Shown here in pieces: positions 53,050 through 60,986 of a stretch of DNA of 64,000 nt. The stretch's first letter is position 1. Each line of letters opens with the position of its first letter. The stretch is from positions 310,001-374,000 of the forward strand of contig NZ_JAJSBI010000007.1 of NCBI RefSeq assembly GCF_021261325.1, read 5' to 3'. Both the position numbers and the translations under genes were made by a program. A model generated the notes under the pieces. That model worked only from the letters and a program-made list of their open reading frames with translations. It did not search any database and was not told the DNA's origin. Origin of the DNA: Streptomyces guryensis (lineage in GTDB: Bacteria > Actinomycetota > Actinomycetes > Streptomycetales > Streptomycetaceae).

Positions 53050-53301
53050 TCACCTGCGGTACTCGCTGTCCCGACGGACCTTGCGTCTCCACCGCGCCCG
53101 ATGCCGACGGCGGTCCCGGTGGTCCCGGTACTCCCCGGGACCGGAACTGCCGCCACGGTCCCAGCCCCCGCCTTCACCACGGCGGCCGTATTGGGCGGCA
53201 CCGAACACCAGCACGACCGACGCCGCGGCCGCCCACCAGATGGGGTGGAGGAAGCCGAAGCCGAACAGGACCACGATGAGGATAAGGAGCAGGACGAACA
53301 C
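53050..53301 (-). CDS. Small membrane protein with charged tail
   Basis: An 83-residue homologue of the protein at 44806: MFVLLLILIVVLFGFGFLHP, then IWWAAAASVVLVFGAAQYGR and a basic Arg/Asp/Tyr-rich tail (YRDHRDRRRHRARWRRKVRR). GTG start. It is upstream of the ANTAR gene on the same strand, matching the order of the copy at 44806-45589 in inverted orientation. Confidence 0.68.
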   Translation of the reverse strand: MFVLLLILIVVLFGFGFLHPIWWAAAASVVLVFGAAQYGRRGEGGGWDRGGSSGPGEYRDHRDRRRHRARWRRKVRRDSEYRR

Positions 53302-53492
53302 GACGGCCCCCCGGAGCGGAACAGAGCATCACAGCCGGGGGCAGGGGCCTGTTAGGACAGCCTAGCCCTGCCAAGTGACTGCTGGTAGCGCCCCATGTAA
53401 CGGTCTCGCACCCGGAGCGGACGGCCACTTGCCGGCTGTTCAGGGAGCGCGGCAAGGGCTGGTGCGCGCGGTACGGCCCGAGCGCGGTACGC

Positions 53493-53560
53493 ATGTACGC
53501 GCTGATCGTTCCGGCTTCGATCCCCTTCGTCCTCTCGCCGTTGTGATGGCCCTGTCGTAG
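53493..53560 (+). pseudogene. Decayed copy of the small membrane protein at 44214
   Basis: Starts MYALIVPASIPFVLSPL and stops at TGA 53544. Restoring one base after FVL gives LAVVMALS and then TAG where the intact copy has Trp (LALSWWED). So the copy has a one-base deletion and a Trp-to-stop change. It is head to head with the gene at 53050, as the intact copy is with 44806. Confidence 0.7.
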
Positions 53561-53897
53561 GGGGAGGCGGGTTTCCTCTTCCGGCCTCGCGGAGCGGCGG
53601 CGCGTCCGCCACGAGGGCCGGCACGACCGGACCGGCAGATCACGCAATGGTTGCAGCGCGGGTGAGCACGGCATGGATTCAGCGCACCGGCGTATCCATC
53701 AGGGGTGCGAGGCGCACCAGCCGCAGTACCATGGATCGTGGGTTGGCTCACTCTCACGTGCAGCCGCCCGGAAGGGCGACTCCGGCGTGGTTGCGCCGGA
53801 GTCGTTGGTACAGCCGCAGTGCCGGTTCCGGTAGGGCGCCGACCTTCCAAGGGACGCGGCCCGCGTCGACCCGTGTCCCGCTCAGGAGGGACCGCGG
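53561..53897. other. Region without a supported gene
   Basis: Between the decayed membrane gene and the truncated PRC-barrel gene. No protein-like frame or RNA is recognised. Confidence 0.3.
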
Positions 53898-54116
53898 ATG
53901 ATCCACGCAGCCGACATCCGCGCGTGGCGCACTCATGACGTCGTCGTCCCGCAGGGGCACAGGATCGGCGTGCTCGAAGCGGTCTACGTGCCCAGGCGAT
54001 GGGAACGCGTGCGCCTTGGGGGGCACGCGACGGGCGGGGCGTGGTTGAGGTGGCCCACCACGGTTCGGATGCGCGTTCTTGGTCTACGGGACGAGTGGCG
54101 GAAGTGCTGTTCATGA
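53898..54116 (+). pseudogene. Truncated PRC-barrel protein
   Basis: The first 31 residues (MIHAADIRAWRTHDVVVPQG, HRIGVLEAVYV) match the start of the intact PRC-barrel protein at 45612, then the frame continues with unrelated sequence to 54116. RBS AGGAGGGACC is kept. The second half of the barrel is lost. Confidence 0.7.
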
Positions 54117-54439
54117 GTTCTGGTCGACGTCGTTCCGCCGGAGCCGGCGCGTGTTCGGAGCGGCCGAAACGGGTGCTCGCTCTCATCGGGTCGGAATACC
54201 TGACCTAGTGTCAAGAATGGCTGCGCCGAAGCCTGTTGTCCGGTCGGAGCGGCCACGCAGGAGCACCGAGGAGGACACGGTGCCTTGGACCGATCCGTAT
54301 GTCGGGAACGACGGTACTCAAGTCCGGGGAGCCGGTCGCTGTGCTTCGGGAGCGGTCCCTGTCCGGACTCGTAAGTCCCCGATGTGTGTCCCGGCCCCGA
54401 CGAAGCCGAGAGGGCCCCAGCCGTTGGTGCTGGGCATGG

Positions 54440-54900
54440 CGGCTGCCGCGGGTGTCGGGTTCTGCGGCACCGGGGGCCTGGCTGCTGGGCAACTGGTGGC
54501 TGCTCGCCGTGCTCGCCGCCGTTGTGGCCGGGGCCGGCGGTCTCTGGCTCACGCAGTGGGCGGTGAGCGCCCGCTGGGAGCGGGTGCACGTGCGGAGGCT
54601 GCGCTACGGGCTCCCCCAGCTCGACGGGCTCCACCACGAGGACTTCGAGTTCGCGGTACGGGACCTGATGCGCCGTGACGGCTGTGCTGATGCCGTACAG
54701 GTGGGCGGGGCCGGGGACAACGGCGCGGATGTGCCGGCGACCGATCCGCTCGGCAGGCGCTGGGTGACCCCGCAAGCACCGGCAGGATGGGGCCTCGGGG
54801 TCGGCTGCATCTGGTCGACCGTGGAACGCTGGGGGAGTGGGCGGGAGGTTCACGGCCGCTCTGGGAGCTGCTTCAGCGGTGCCCCCGACGGGGTAGCGGC
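54440..54900 (+). pseudogene. Membrane-anchored Mrr-type restriction nuclease remnant
   Basis: The frame encodes a membrane segment (LGNWWLLAVLAAVVAGAGGL) then LRYGLPQLDGLHHEDFEFAV, RDLMRRDGCADAVQVGGAGD and NGADV, the first half of an Mrr_cat domain with its catalytic Asp. After GRRWV the sequence should continue with the QxK motif but instead breaks; another frame resumes with HLVDRGTLGEWAGGSRPLWE, the C-terminal end of such proteins. The catalytic Q/K strand is deleted, so it is inactive. Confidence 0.65.
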
Positions 54901-54932
54901 CGGCGTTGTCGTGAGAACCGTTGTCGTGCTGA

Positions 54933-55268
54933 TCACGGGCGCGGTGCCGGTGCCGAGCGGGTCAGGGCGATGTGAAGCCGTCGCAGAGCCGCGGTGACCA
55001 AGTGGCCTCGTATGCCGTCGGACTCCTCGCGAAGGGGAGCCGCGGGATCGGGGCGTCGGACGAGTTGCCGTAGCCTGGCGCGGCTGTTGTGCTCGACGAG
55101 GATCGGCACGTAGCCGGCGATACGAGCGTTGCTGAGCGGCTGGTAGCAGTCCTGCACCACCTCCCGCACGACCGCGGGCTTCAGCAGGCCGGCGTAGGAG
55201 GCCGTCAGATGGTCTGTGAGCTTCTCAAGGGTGTCGGGTAGCGCAGTCTCGGCCGTGTTCGCGCCCAT
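54933..55268 (-). CDS. Three-helix bundle dimerisation-type protein
   Basis: A 111-residue helical protein: ANTAETALPDTLEKLTDHLT, ASYAGLLKPAVVREVVQDCY, ARIAGYVPILVEHNSRARLR. The middle matches the small three-helix bundle dimerisation domain seen in many actinobacterial proteins (LxxxFxxxxxPxxVxxxVxxxxxxFxxARIxxFVPxLVER). The C-terminus is basic. Function unknown. ATG 55268 is chosen. Confidence 0.6.
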   Translation of the reverse strand: MGANTAETALPDTLEKLTDHLTASYAGLLKPAVVREVVQDCYQPLSNARIAGYVPILVEHNSRARLRQLVRRPDPAAPLREESDGIRGHLVTAALRRLHIALTRSAPAPRP

Positions 55269-55566
55269 GGCGCGCTCCTCACTGTCACAGACGGCCGGCC
55301 TCGGCAGCCGATCGGTTTCCGGGTGCTCGGCGTCGGCCCGTCCACTTCCCACACTTGCACGGATCGCGTCCGTGGAACGGTCCGCCGGATCTGTTCATCA
55401 ACTGGCCATCTGGGACAGGTCGACCTGCGGACGGGCCCGTACGGCCGGCCAGAGGAGTAGGCTGATGTTACCGAGGGTATTTCGCGCACCGGCCTTCATG
55501 CTTGTGTCGTTTTCGGCGATTGATTACACCGGGCCGGTCCGACCGGCCCGGAGCAGGGTTCGCATC
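55269..55566. other. Divergent intergenic region
   Basis: Lies between two divergent genes and presumably holds promoters; no motif can be assigned with confidence. Confidence 0.3.
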
Positions 55567-56007
55567 ATGACTGCGACCGTTTCGTACGCGCCGACACTCC
55601 AAGGTCGGCCCTCCCCTCCGTCCCTCTGCATGCCGCCGGCTCTCACCGGTTCGACTCCGGCTCTCCTGGCCGGCGCCTGGTGGCCCCCCTCCTGTTATCC
55701 GGGGGCGGAACCTCCTTCATCGACTGCCCTGCTCGACCCGCGGACGACTCCCGTCTCGGCCGTGCGGCTGATGGCAGCCGTGAGCGACCCGCTGCGCACG
55801 TCGGCCACGGGCCGGCTGATGGACGAGGCGGCGCGTCTGCGCACCGTGACGGCGACCGACCGGGCCGTGGAGGTCGTCTGGGACGCTGAAGGAGGCCGTG
55901 AGGCCCGCGGTCCGACCTCCCGTCCACTGATCCCGGCAGTTACTGCTCCGGTAGTTGCCATTCCGGCAGCCGCCCTGCCGACACCGCATCCGGCGAAGGG
56001 CAGGTGA
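55567..56007 (+). CDS. Hypothetical protein
   Basis: A 146-residue Pro/Ala/Thr-rich protein of unknown family. The middle (TTPVSAVRLMAAVSDPLRTS, GRLMDEAARLRTVTATDRAV) looks helical; both ends are low in complexity. Start at ATG 55567 (MTATVSYAPTLQG) after GCAGGG. Its stop overlaps the start of the next small membrane gene region, so the two are probably co-transcribed, as is the DUF5994 gene after it. Confidence 0.5.
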   Translation: MTATVSYAPTLQGRPSPPSLCMPPALTGSTPALLAGAWWPPSCYPGAEPPSSTALLDPRTTPVSAVRLMAAVSDPLRTSATGRLMDEAARLRTVTATDRAVEVVWDAEGGREARGPTSRPLIPAVTAPVVAIPAAALPTPHPAKGR

Positions 56008-56012
56008 GGGTC

Positions 56013-56282
56013 ATGGAGACCTTCGTGGCCGTGATGGTGCTCCTGGCGATGGTCGTTGTGGGCGTGCTCCTGATCCACCTGCTCAACAACCAGCACGACG
56101 AGCGCATCGCCGCTTTCCACTACAGCCGCTCCCGGTCCGCTGTCCGGGGGTTGGCACCATCGGCCCCGCAGAGGCATCGCGGCCGTGGCGGAACGAGTAG
56201 CGCCGGTGATCGCCGCGACCACCGCGACGGGGGACGCGGACGGCTCCGGCCACGGCGCCGGACCCGGACGGCGGGGAAGTGA
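56013..56282 (+). CDS. Small membrane protein
   Basis: An 89-residue protein with a single N-terminal helix (METFVAVMVLLAMVVVGVLL, IHLLNNQHDERIAAFHY) and a basic, disordered tail. ATG 56013 sits 8 bp after AGGTGAGG; GTG 56004 in frame is an alternative. Not a recognised family. It is followed after 6 bp by the DUF5994 gene. Confidence 0.55.
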   Translation: METFVAVMVLLAMVVVGVLLIHLLNNQHDERIAAFHYSRSRSAVRGLAPSAPQRHRGRGGTSSAGDRRDHRDGGRGRLRPRRRTRTAGK

Positions 56283-56288
56283 GTCGCC

Positions 56289-56789
56289 ATGCTCCCCGCC
56301 ACGCACCCCGTCAGGCTTCTGGCGGACACCTGCAGTGAGCCGGTGCTTCCCGGCACCGCGGTCCTGCGGATGGAGACGACAGCCCGGCGCACGGGGACGT
56401 TCGACGGCGCGTGGTGGCCGCGGACACGCGACCTCAAGAGCCAACTGTCGGGTCTCCTCACCGCGCTGGCGGCTCGCCTGGGCCCCATCGCCCGCGTGGG
56501 CCTCGACGCGAGCGACTGGGACGGGTCCCCCGGCCATCTGTTCGTCGACGGGCACATGGTCCGCATCGATTGGTCCGCCGTGGGCGACAACACCATGATC
56601 GTCACCCGTGGCGACCAGGACCACTTCCTGTTCCTCGTGATCCCGCCGGGAGCAGGTACCGGCCCCGCGCGTGCCGCGATGGCCATGGCCGTACAGGACG
56701 ACAACGCCGTCTCGGCCGAGCGGATCCTGGCCGCCACCGGCATCACCCGGGCCGACCGGAGCGACGTAGCGCAAAGTTCGCCCGGCTGA
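56289..56789 (+). CDS. DUF5994 family protein
   Basis: A 166-residue soluble protein of the actinobacterial DUF5994 family: TGTFDGAWWPRTRDLKSQLS, LARLGPIARVGLDASDWDGS, DGHMVRIDWSAVGDNTMIVT, and a C-terminal alanine-rich helix ending AATGITRA. Function unknown; the genes are common in stress islands beside STAS and ANTAR genes. Start at ATG 56289, 6 bp after the preceding stop. Confidence 0.75.
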   Translation: MLPATHPVRLLADTCSEPVLPGTAVLRMETTARRTGTFDGAWWPRTRDLKSQLSGLLTALAARLGPIARVGLDASDWDGSPGHLFVDGHMVRIDWSAVGDNTMIVTRGDQDHFLFLVIPPGAGTGPARAAMAMAVQDDNAVSAERILAATGITRADRSDVAQSSPG

Positions 56790-56932
56790 ACCGGGCCGAT
56801 ACAGCAGAGCCTGCGACAGCAGCCCGGGACCCCGGCCGCAGCACGGACGACAGGTCGGGGTCCTGCCGTGCCGGACACCTCCCGGACCGTCCGGGTCCCG
56901 GGACCGTCATCGACGTGAGGAATGTGAGAACC

Positions 56933-57931
56933 ATGGGTGTTCTGATCACCGTGCTGGTGGTGTTCGCCGTGGCCGGGCTGGTCCTGCTCGCCCTGAGCCT
57001 GCGCAACGTCCAGCAGTACGAGAAGGGCGTGGTGTTCCGCTTCGGGCGGCTGCTGCCGGACATCCGTGGGCCCGGCCTGCGCGTCATCCGGCCGATCGGG
57101 GACCGGATGCGGAAGGTGTCGGTACAGACCGAGGTGCTCGGCATCCCTCCGCAGGGGTCCATCACCGCCGACAACGTGACGCTCACCGTCGACGCGGTCG
57201 TCTACTTCAGGGTCATCGACCCGGTCAAGGCCCTGGTGAACGTGCGGGACTACCCCAGCGCCGTCTCCCAGATCGCCCAGACCTCGCTTCGTGCCGTCAT
57301 CGGCAGGGCGGATCTGGACACGCTCCTCTCCGACCGCGACCACATCAACACGGAGCTCAAGAAGGTGATGGACGCCCCCACCGAGGAACCGTGGGGACTG
57401 CGCATCGAGCGGGTGGAGATCAAGGACATCGCCCTTCCGCAGTCGATGATGCGTTCCATGTCCAAGCAGGCCGAGGCCGAGCGCGAGCGCCGTGCCCGGG
57501 TCATCGCCGCCGACGGTGAGTTCCAGGCGTCCCAGCGGCTGAGTGACGCCGCGGCGACCATGGCCGACACTCCGGGCGCGCTCCAACTGCGCCTGCTGCA
57601 GACCGTGGTGGACGTCTCCGCGGAGAAGAACAGCACCCTGGTCATGCCGTTCCCGGTGGAGATGCTCCGCTTCTTCGAGCACCAGAGCCAGGAGACCGGC
57701 GGCGAATCCGTCCACCGGAGCATCCCACGCCCCGCGCTCCCCGAACGCCCGGAACTCCCGGAACCGATCACCTCTGCCCCACCCGCCGCGCCCGCCTTCC
57801 CCCTGAGCGGACAACGGGTCGGCTCCCACGGAGATCGGATCGGCAGGCGCGCGGATGTGGCGCGGGAGCGGCGGGACAATTGGCCGGCACACGCGGACTC
57901 CGACTCCGACGCGTCATATACCGGCGGCTGA
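56933..57931 (+). CDS. Slipin/stomatin-like SPFH (band 7) membrane protein
   Basis: A 332-residue SPFH protein. N-terminal membrane helix (MGVLITVLVVFAVAGLVLLA), then the SPFH domain (YEKGVVFRFGRLLPDIRGPG, TADNVTLTVDAVVYFRVIDP, SQIAQTSLRAVIGRADLDTL, IERVEIKDIALPQSMMRSMS) and the EAE-rich coiled coil (KQAEAERERRARVIAADGEF). The tail after about residue 265 is Pro-rich. Such proteins form large membrane cages or microdomains and stabilise proteases or channels. Bacterial slipins usually neighbour an NfeD gene, absent here. ATG 56933 is chosen for the usual helix start. Confidence 0.87.
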   Translation: MGVLITVLVVFAVAGLVLLALSLRNVQQYEKGVVFRFGRLLPDIRGPGLRVIRPIGDRMRKVSVQTEVLGIPPQGSITADNVTLTVDAVVYFRVIDPVKALVNVRDYPSAVSQIAQTSLRAVIGRADLDTLLSDRDHINTELKKVMDAPTEEPWGLRIERVEIKDIALPQSMMRSMSKQAEAERERRARVIAADGEFQASQRLSDAAATMADTPGALQLRLLQTVVDVSAEKNSTLVMPFPVEMLRFFEHQSQETGGESVHRSIPRPALPERPELPEPITSAPPAAPAFPLSGQRVGSHGDRIGRRADVARERRDNWPAHADSDSDASYTGG

Positions 57932-57954
57932 ACGTCGGGTGAACCGTTGACTGG

Positions 57955-58170
57955 CGCTGCACCTGGTAGGGGAACTGGCGGATCTGTACGTGGACTCACG
58001 CGAGACGCCACCCCATCAGGCATGGCCTCCGGCATCCGCCGGCCACGGTTCGCCATGGTGATCGCGGAGACGGAGGGTCTGGTGGGATGAGCCTTCGGAT
58101 TCCCGCTCCGTAGCGGCGTCCGGTGGCTCGGCCGTGACGGAGTATTACCGCGCGCATCGAGCAACTCGCC
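57955..58170 (+). pseudogene. Decayed GNAT-like acetyltransferase copy
   Basis: Reads ELADLYVDSRETPP, RRPRFAMVIAETEGLVG, then TGA where the intact gene at 49517 has Cys (GLMGCAFGFP), then AFGFPLRSGVRWLGRDGVLP. At least one nonsense codon and frame breaks; both ends are missing. Confidence 0.6.
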
Positions 58171-58391
58171 ATGTTCTGCAGTGTCTTCGCGATCACCGAC
58201 ATTATGGGCCGTCCGCGACCGCAGGACGGTGTCTCGATCGACAGTTCACGATCGACCTCACAAAGTGCACTCGCTTCACCCGGGGCGGCACCGAGGTTCC
58301 CGGCTGACCTCGGGCTGCGAGCAGTGCCCCTGATACTGGCGAAATATGCTGTTGCCGGCGCAGATTTCTCGGACACGAGGTGCGATGCGGT
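58171..58391. other. Intergenic region without a supported gene
   Basis: Contains a possible inverted sequence (CGATCGACAGTTCACGATCG, 58233-58252) and no recognisable gene. Confidence 0.3.
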
Positions 58392-58784
58392 TCAAACTTT
58401 GACCACGCGAATACCAAGGCCGGACAGCATGTGGAGGTCCTCGGGGTCGGACGTCAGGACGGTCACGGGGGCGGGTGAGGTGAGTGCGGTGGCGGCGACG
58501 ATGGCGTCGAGGGCGTATTTGTGGCCGTGTAGGCCGGCTGCGGCGAGGAGTTTGCCGGCGTGGCGGGCGATGGCTTCGGTGGGCGGGATGATGTTGACGC
58601 GGGAGACGGCCTAGTCGAAGCGGGCCTGGTTGGTTTTGGGGTCGCGGGCTTCGACGAGGGTGACGGAGCTGGTGATGACGCGGATGTCCTCGGCCTCGGC
58701 GGCGGAGAGACATTCGGTGAGTTCGGGTGTGTGTCGTACGAGTTTGGACAGGCCTTCGCAGTCCAGGACGAGGGTGCCGCTCAC
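58392..58784 (-). pseudogene. VapC-like PIN-domain toxin with an in-frame stop
   Basis: From GTG 58784: VSGTLVLDCEGLSKLV with the first PIN Asp, then ITSSVTLVEARDPKTNQARF, D, and TAG at 58613-58611. The same frame goes straight on with AVSRVNIIPPTEAIARHAGK, GLHGHKYALDAIVAATAL and VLTSDPEDLHMLSG, containing the second and third acidic sites of the PIN nuclease. One base change (TAC or TAT to TAG) explains it. The truncated product lacks the later active-site residues and should be inactive. Confidence 0.78.
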
Positions 58785-59059
58785 GCGGCGTCCGCGGAGC
58801 CGGCCGTGTCGCCGCGCAGGAGCGCCCGCTTGGCCTCGACCGCTGCCCGATCCACCGGCCCGTGCTCGGTTTCCGAGTCTTCGATGAGTTCGCGCAGCCG
58901 GTCGCGTTCGAGTTGGCGTTGGATGAGGGCTTCGACGTAGGCGGACATGCCGCGCTTGCCGGTGCGCGCCTTGAGGGCGGCGATGGTGCCTTCGTGGAGG
59001 GAGACGGAGACCGGGCGGACGGGGCCTTCGCCTGGAGCGGGGTCGGGGGTGGTGGCCAT
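58781..59059 (-). CDS. VapB-like ribbon-helix-helix antitoxin
   Basis: A 92-residue antitoxin: VRPVSVSLHEGTIAALKART, GKRGMSAYVEALIQRQLERD give the ribbon-helix-helix DNA-binding fold, and the acidic C-terminus (LIEDSETEHGPVDRAAVEAK) would wrap the toxin. It overlaps the toxin start as GTGA, the usual vapBC arrangement. The antitoxin looks intact although the toxin carries a nonsense codon; it may still regulate its own promoter or neutralise related toxins. Confidence 0.75.
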   Translation of the reverse strand: MATTPDPAPGEGPVRPVSVSLHEGTIAALKARTGKRGMSAYVEALIQRQLERDRLRELIEDSETEHGPVDRAAVEAKRALLRGDTAGSADAA

Positions 59060-59160
59060 GGAACCAATTTGACAAAACTCTTGTTATTTGGGTGGGGTGA
59101 TTCCGTGGCGTGCGGCTTGACCTGAGGCGGCGCGGGTTGTCTCGCGGGGTATGGACCCCT

Positions 59161-59450
59161 GTGATCACCAAGCGCGAGGATGCGTCCCGTGGGCTGACGC
59201 GTGAGGAACTGCTCGCACTGCCTGGAGCCGGCGAACCGTGCGCTGTCCCTCAGCCGGACCACCGGGTACGACCTTGCCAAGCGTGGCCGGTATCCGTGCA
59301 CGGTCCTGCGTCTGGGCAACGCCTACCGGGTCGTCACCGCCGACCTGCTCAAGCTGCTCCACGTCGACGTACCGGAGCGCGCAGGCGTCGACGAGTCGAC
59401 GGCTGTCACGCCCGAGGTGGAAGGAGGCCGGTTTTCGTCGAGCTGTTGTT
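59161..59450 (+). pseudogene. Excisionase/HTH (AICE Xis-type) remnant
   Basis: Start of one frame: VITKREDASRGLTREELLAL. After CTGCCTGGAG the protein continues in another frame: LEPANRALSLSRTTGYDLAK, RGRYPCTVLRLGNAYRVVTA, DLLKLLHVDVP. Together these form the small HTH protein that precedes integrase genes in actinobacterial integrative elements, with a short deletion at the join. The integrase that should follow, before att-like copy 4, is absent. Confidence 0.6.
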
Positions 59451-59743
59451 GCTGTGTGCGCCGCTGTGCTCGTCTGCGTGAGGCGTGTGGGCGGGGAGAC
59501 CACGGATGATGGCGATCGGCCTCATATGTGGGATCTCGACAAGCCGTGCGACCATGTTGTCGCCACTGAGCTTGTAGGCCAGTTCATCGCCCTGCCAAAG
59601 GGGCGGGGAGCGCAAGGGGAGCGCGGACGCCTGTGGACGGTGCAACACGGCGTACGAGCAGCGGGACCGTGGTCAGTGCTCTGATCTGCGAAAACGGGAT
59701 CTGATGCGATCACGGGGCATAACTCGTCACGATCCCTATCGCC
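59451..59743. other. Region between excisionase remnant and att-like copy 4
   Basis: The position where an integrase gene would be expected, but no integrase motif is seen. It contains only weak similarity to the right arm (GTGCTCTGATC at about 59676). Confidence 0.4.
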
Positions 59744-59787
59744 CTCGTAATGCGTAGGTCTCGGGTTCGAATCCCGAAGGCGGCTCC
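59744..59787 (+). repeat. tRNA-Thr(CGT) 3'-half, att-like core copy 4
   Basis: Identical to copy 1 over the 44 bases. The bases before it (CCCTATCGCC) differ from the other copies and the GGTGGCC pair at -137 is missing, so its right arm is of another type or decayed. Confidence 0.82.
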
Positions 59788-60110
59788 AAGGTGAACCCCA
59801 GGTCAGGGCTTTGACCTGGGGTTTCTTGTTTTGGTTGACCTTGGAATTCGGGCCCATCGGGCACGTGTGGTCTGTGCATCGCAATGCGTAGGTCTGGAGT
59901 TGACGGCCAGTGGCGATTGCGGATCACGGGGCTTTGACCTCGGCATTTGTTCATGGCTGTCGATCCCCCCGGCCCAATCCGGGCGAGCTGGTGGCCATTT
60001 GGTGGCCAGGCGTGCAGAGGTCGTGCAGATGGCACCTCGGCCAGCCTCGCGGATTTCGCATGGGAGTTGTGCCATCCAGACAATCGCGCGGCCAGCCGGG
60101 TTTTCCTGGG
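59788..60110 (+). repeat. Left-arm flank of attachment site copy 4
   Basis: Same order of blocks as after copies 1 and 2: CCAGGTCAGGGC...GACCTGG hairpin, GACCTTGGAATTCGGG, partial core ATGCGTAGGTCT at 59884 (134 bp after that of the core), GGTGGCC boxes at 59990 and 60001, and CATCCAGACAAT. Confidence 0.6.
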
Positions 60111-60148
60111 GCGAGGGCGATGACGCGCTGCCTCACTATCGGCCGTCC

Positions 60149-60319
60149 CAGTAGGGCGAACCGAGCTGGATCGCGTCGTCGGCCGGTGCGGCGACCTGCT
60201 GTCCGGAGGCTCCGGCGTCCTCGGCAGCCTGCGCGGTCGTGTACGCGTGACCGGCCGCATCTACCGCGCCGGCGACCGCCTTGGCGGCCTCGGCCTTGGC
60301 TGCGTCGGCCCTGGGCCTC
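60149..60319 (-). pseudogene. ALF-repeat secreted protein fragment
   Basis: The minus strand reads RADAAKAEAAKAVAGAVDAA, then QQVAAPADDAIQLGSPYWDG and R before a TAG. Alanine-rich helical repeats and the DDAIxLGSPY motif are typical of the long ALF-repeat proteins of streptomycetes that carry polymorphic toxins. Only one repeat remains. The surrounding 60111-60596 holds no other supported gene. Confidence 0.5.
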
Positions 60320-60596
60320 GCGACCTACGACAACAGCCGTGCCGGCCGATCCAGCCGGGGCCCATCTGTGCGGCGTCGGTGCACGGCGCGGGAGGACGTG
60401 GGCTCGGCGGATACTGGACAGGGCGCCGTGCTGTCGTGGCCGCTCGACAAGGCGCCATCCGTAGGCGTCCGCGCGGCGAGGTCGTGACTCCCTTGGCCGG
60501 TTGAGCGCAGGCCGCGCTCATGGTGGTGGAACCCGTAGTGGTGGAAGACGTGTGAACCGCCTGCGGGCGTAGATCACGACATGCCACAGTCGCGGT

Positions 60597-60986
60597 ATGC
60601 GCGGCGCGGACGGAGTGACGGACGAGGGGGTCCCGGCACAGTCGGGGACGGGCGCGGAGGGGTCCGTGACCGGGGTGGTGCGGCGACGGTGGGGTGTCGC
60701 CCTGGGCGGGGTGCTCCCGGCGCGGTTCTTCGAGCCAGGCTGGGCCTACGAGGAACGGGTGGAGCGCCGTTGTCCCGTCTGCGAGGGGGAGTTGCACGCG
60801 CTGCGCAGGCCGTACGAGTCGCAGGGGCGGGTGTACCGGTATGCCGCGCTGGTCTGTCCTGGCTGCCCCACCGCGTTCAGTCTCGCCGACCTGGGGGTGA
60901 AGACGTACGACCAGCTCACGGCCGCGTCTTCGGCGGCCGTGTCCGTCCGCTGGGGCCCTGCCCGAGTGGTCCCGGGGTCAGCGTGA
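60597..60986 (+). CDS. Zinc-ribbon protein preceding a helicase
   Basis: A 129-residue protein. The N-terminal 40 residues are flexible. VALGGVLPARFFEPGWAYEE leads to a zinc ribbon with two CxxC knuckles, RRCPVCEGE and VCPGCPTAF, 29 residues apart, and a short C-terminal helix. The stop overlaps the GTG of the helicase (GTGA), so the two are made together and probably act as a complex, the zinc ribbon binding nucleic acid or the helicase. ATG 60597 is chosen; GTG or later starts are possible. No family name can be given. Confidence 0.65.
   Translation: MRGADGVTDEGVPAQSGTGAEGSVTGVVRRRWGVALGGVLPARFFEPGWAYEERVERRCPVCEGELHALRRPYESQGRVYRYAALVCPGCPTAFSLADLGVKTYDQLTAASSAAVSVRWGPARVVPGSA

Noticed and set aside
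1281..59787. Four expressed tRNA-Thr genes
   Set aside because: None has the 5' acceptor, D arm or 5' anticodon strand; the bases before CTCGTAA cannot pair with TGCGT.
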